This document shows positions 63,748 to 64,000 of a stretch of 64,000 bases of DNA, piece after piece. The stretch lies in contig CAZKVJ010000005.1 in NCBI GenBank assembly GCA_964556225.1, positions 1 to 64,000 of the forward strand. Direction: 5' to 3'. The notes beneath the pieces are model-generated. The model made no database searches and was not told where the DNA came from. It saw only the letters and a program-made list of their open reading frames with translations. A program made the translations under genes and the position numbers. How positions within the stretch are numbered: the first letter of the stretch is position 1; every line of letters starts with the position of its first letter. Origin of the DNA: CAZKVJ01 sp964556225. GTDB lineage: Bacteria; Actinomycetota; Acidimicrobiia; Acidimicrobiales; Ilumatobacteraceae.

Positions 63748-64000
63748 TGGACTTCTCGCTGTCACCCGAGCAGGTCGAGCTGCGCGACCTCACGCGGCGG
63801 ATCCTCACCGACGCCTGCACCGCCGAGCACCTGGCAGCCGTCGCCGCCACCCCCGAGGCCACCGACCTCGAGCTGTGGGCCTCGCTCGCCGCCGCCGGGC
63901 TGGTGGGCATCGCGCTGCCCGAGACCGCGGGCGGCGGCGGGCTCGGCGTGCTCGACGCCTGCGTCGTGCTCTCCGAGGTGGGTCGGGCCGGCGCGCCCGT
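63747..64000 (+). CDS. fadE27: Acyl-CoA dehydrogenase FadE27 (ChsE5)-like, cut by window end
   Basis: The first 84 codons are present. MDFSLSPEQVELRDLTRRIL and GLVGIALPETAGGGGLGVLD match the start of acyl-CoA dehydrogenases of the partner type. The ATG overlaps the stop of the FadE26-like gene, the same paired arrangement as in the mycobacterial alpha2beta2 enzyme. The rest lies outside the window. Confidence 0.75.
   Translation, partial: MDFSLSPEQVELRDLTRRILTDACTAEHLAAVAATPEATDLELWASLAAAGLVGIALPETAGGGGLGVLDACVVLSEVGRAGAP

Overview
The window is a 64 kb piece of a very GC-rich chromosome with dense, mostly gap-free gene strings joined by 4-base ATGA/GTGA overlaps, many GTG starts, F420-type luciferase-like oxidoreductases, a class E sortase and a mycobacterial-style steroid catabolic gene set. 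Together this suggests an actinobacterium. A complete system I cytochrome c maturation operon argues against the common Actinomycetia and is compatible with Acidimicrobiia, which is an inference. No rRNA, tRNA, CRISPR array, insertion sequence or phage gene was seen.

Layout. 1-1.95 kb: a molybdopterin oxidoreductase, a DUF4328 membrane protein and a SixA phosphatase. 1.96-8.5 kb (minus strand): a ccmABCDEFGHI operon for cytochrome c maturation. 8.6-13.5 kb: class E sortase, zinc alcohol dehydrogenase, an ABC exporter pair, an enoyl-CoA hydratase and a small membrane protein. 13.5-19.6 kb: first steroid block, with two TetR regulators, a FadA5-type thiolase, a FadE29/FadE26-type acyl-CoA dehydrogenase, an F420-type oxidoreductase and a FadE30-type dehydrogenase. 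19.7-31.2 kb: a pyrimidine/beta-alanine island with a MocR regulator, nitrilase-type beta-ureidopropionase, dihydropyrimidinase, (methyl)malonate-semialdehyde dehydrogenase, a luciferase-like oxidoreductase, an NMT1/THI5-type ABC importer and an omega-aminotransferase. 31.2-40.4 kb: second steroid block, with IpdF, a bile-acid-type CoA ligase, a short-chain dehydrogenase, a phosphoesterase and the run echA20-ipdA-ipdB-ipdC-maoC-like-MFS. 40.5-50.7 kb: accessory genes (flavodoxin, third TetR, acyl-CoA dehydrogenase, SnoaL-like, epimerase, EthD-like proteins, an ABC exporter, three short-chain dehydrogenases, a NIPSNAP-like protein). 50.6-55.4 kb: a FadD19-type steroid CoA ligase, two thiolase-fold proteins without the thiolase cysteine, and two DUF35 proteins. 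55.5-64 kb: a LivK-type importer with two tandem receptors, a fused LivH-LivM permease, LivG and LivF, a small membrane protein, and a FadE26/FadE27-like dehydrogenase pair, the last cut by the window edge.

How it fits together. The steroid genes cover side-chain activation and beta-oxidation (FadD19, FadE26/27, FadE29, FadA5, lipid-transfer-type aldolases) and opening of the last two rings (FadE30, IpdF, IpdC, EchA20, IpdAB). No Mce4 importer is present here; the Liv-type transporter lies among the steroid genes and may do the uptake. Four copies of a palindrome, CTGACG-N3-CGTCAG, sit just upstream of the FadE29-like gene, between the F420 oxidoreductase and FadE30, upstream of echA20-ipdABC, and upstream of the second Liv receptor. 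They mark a candidate regulon with an operator that differs from the known KstR and KstR2 sites. Many genes at the head of a string have a TAnnnT hexamer 6-11 bases before the start codon, which points to widespread leaderless transcription.
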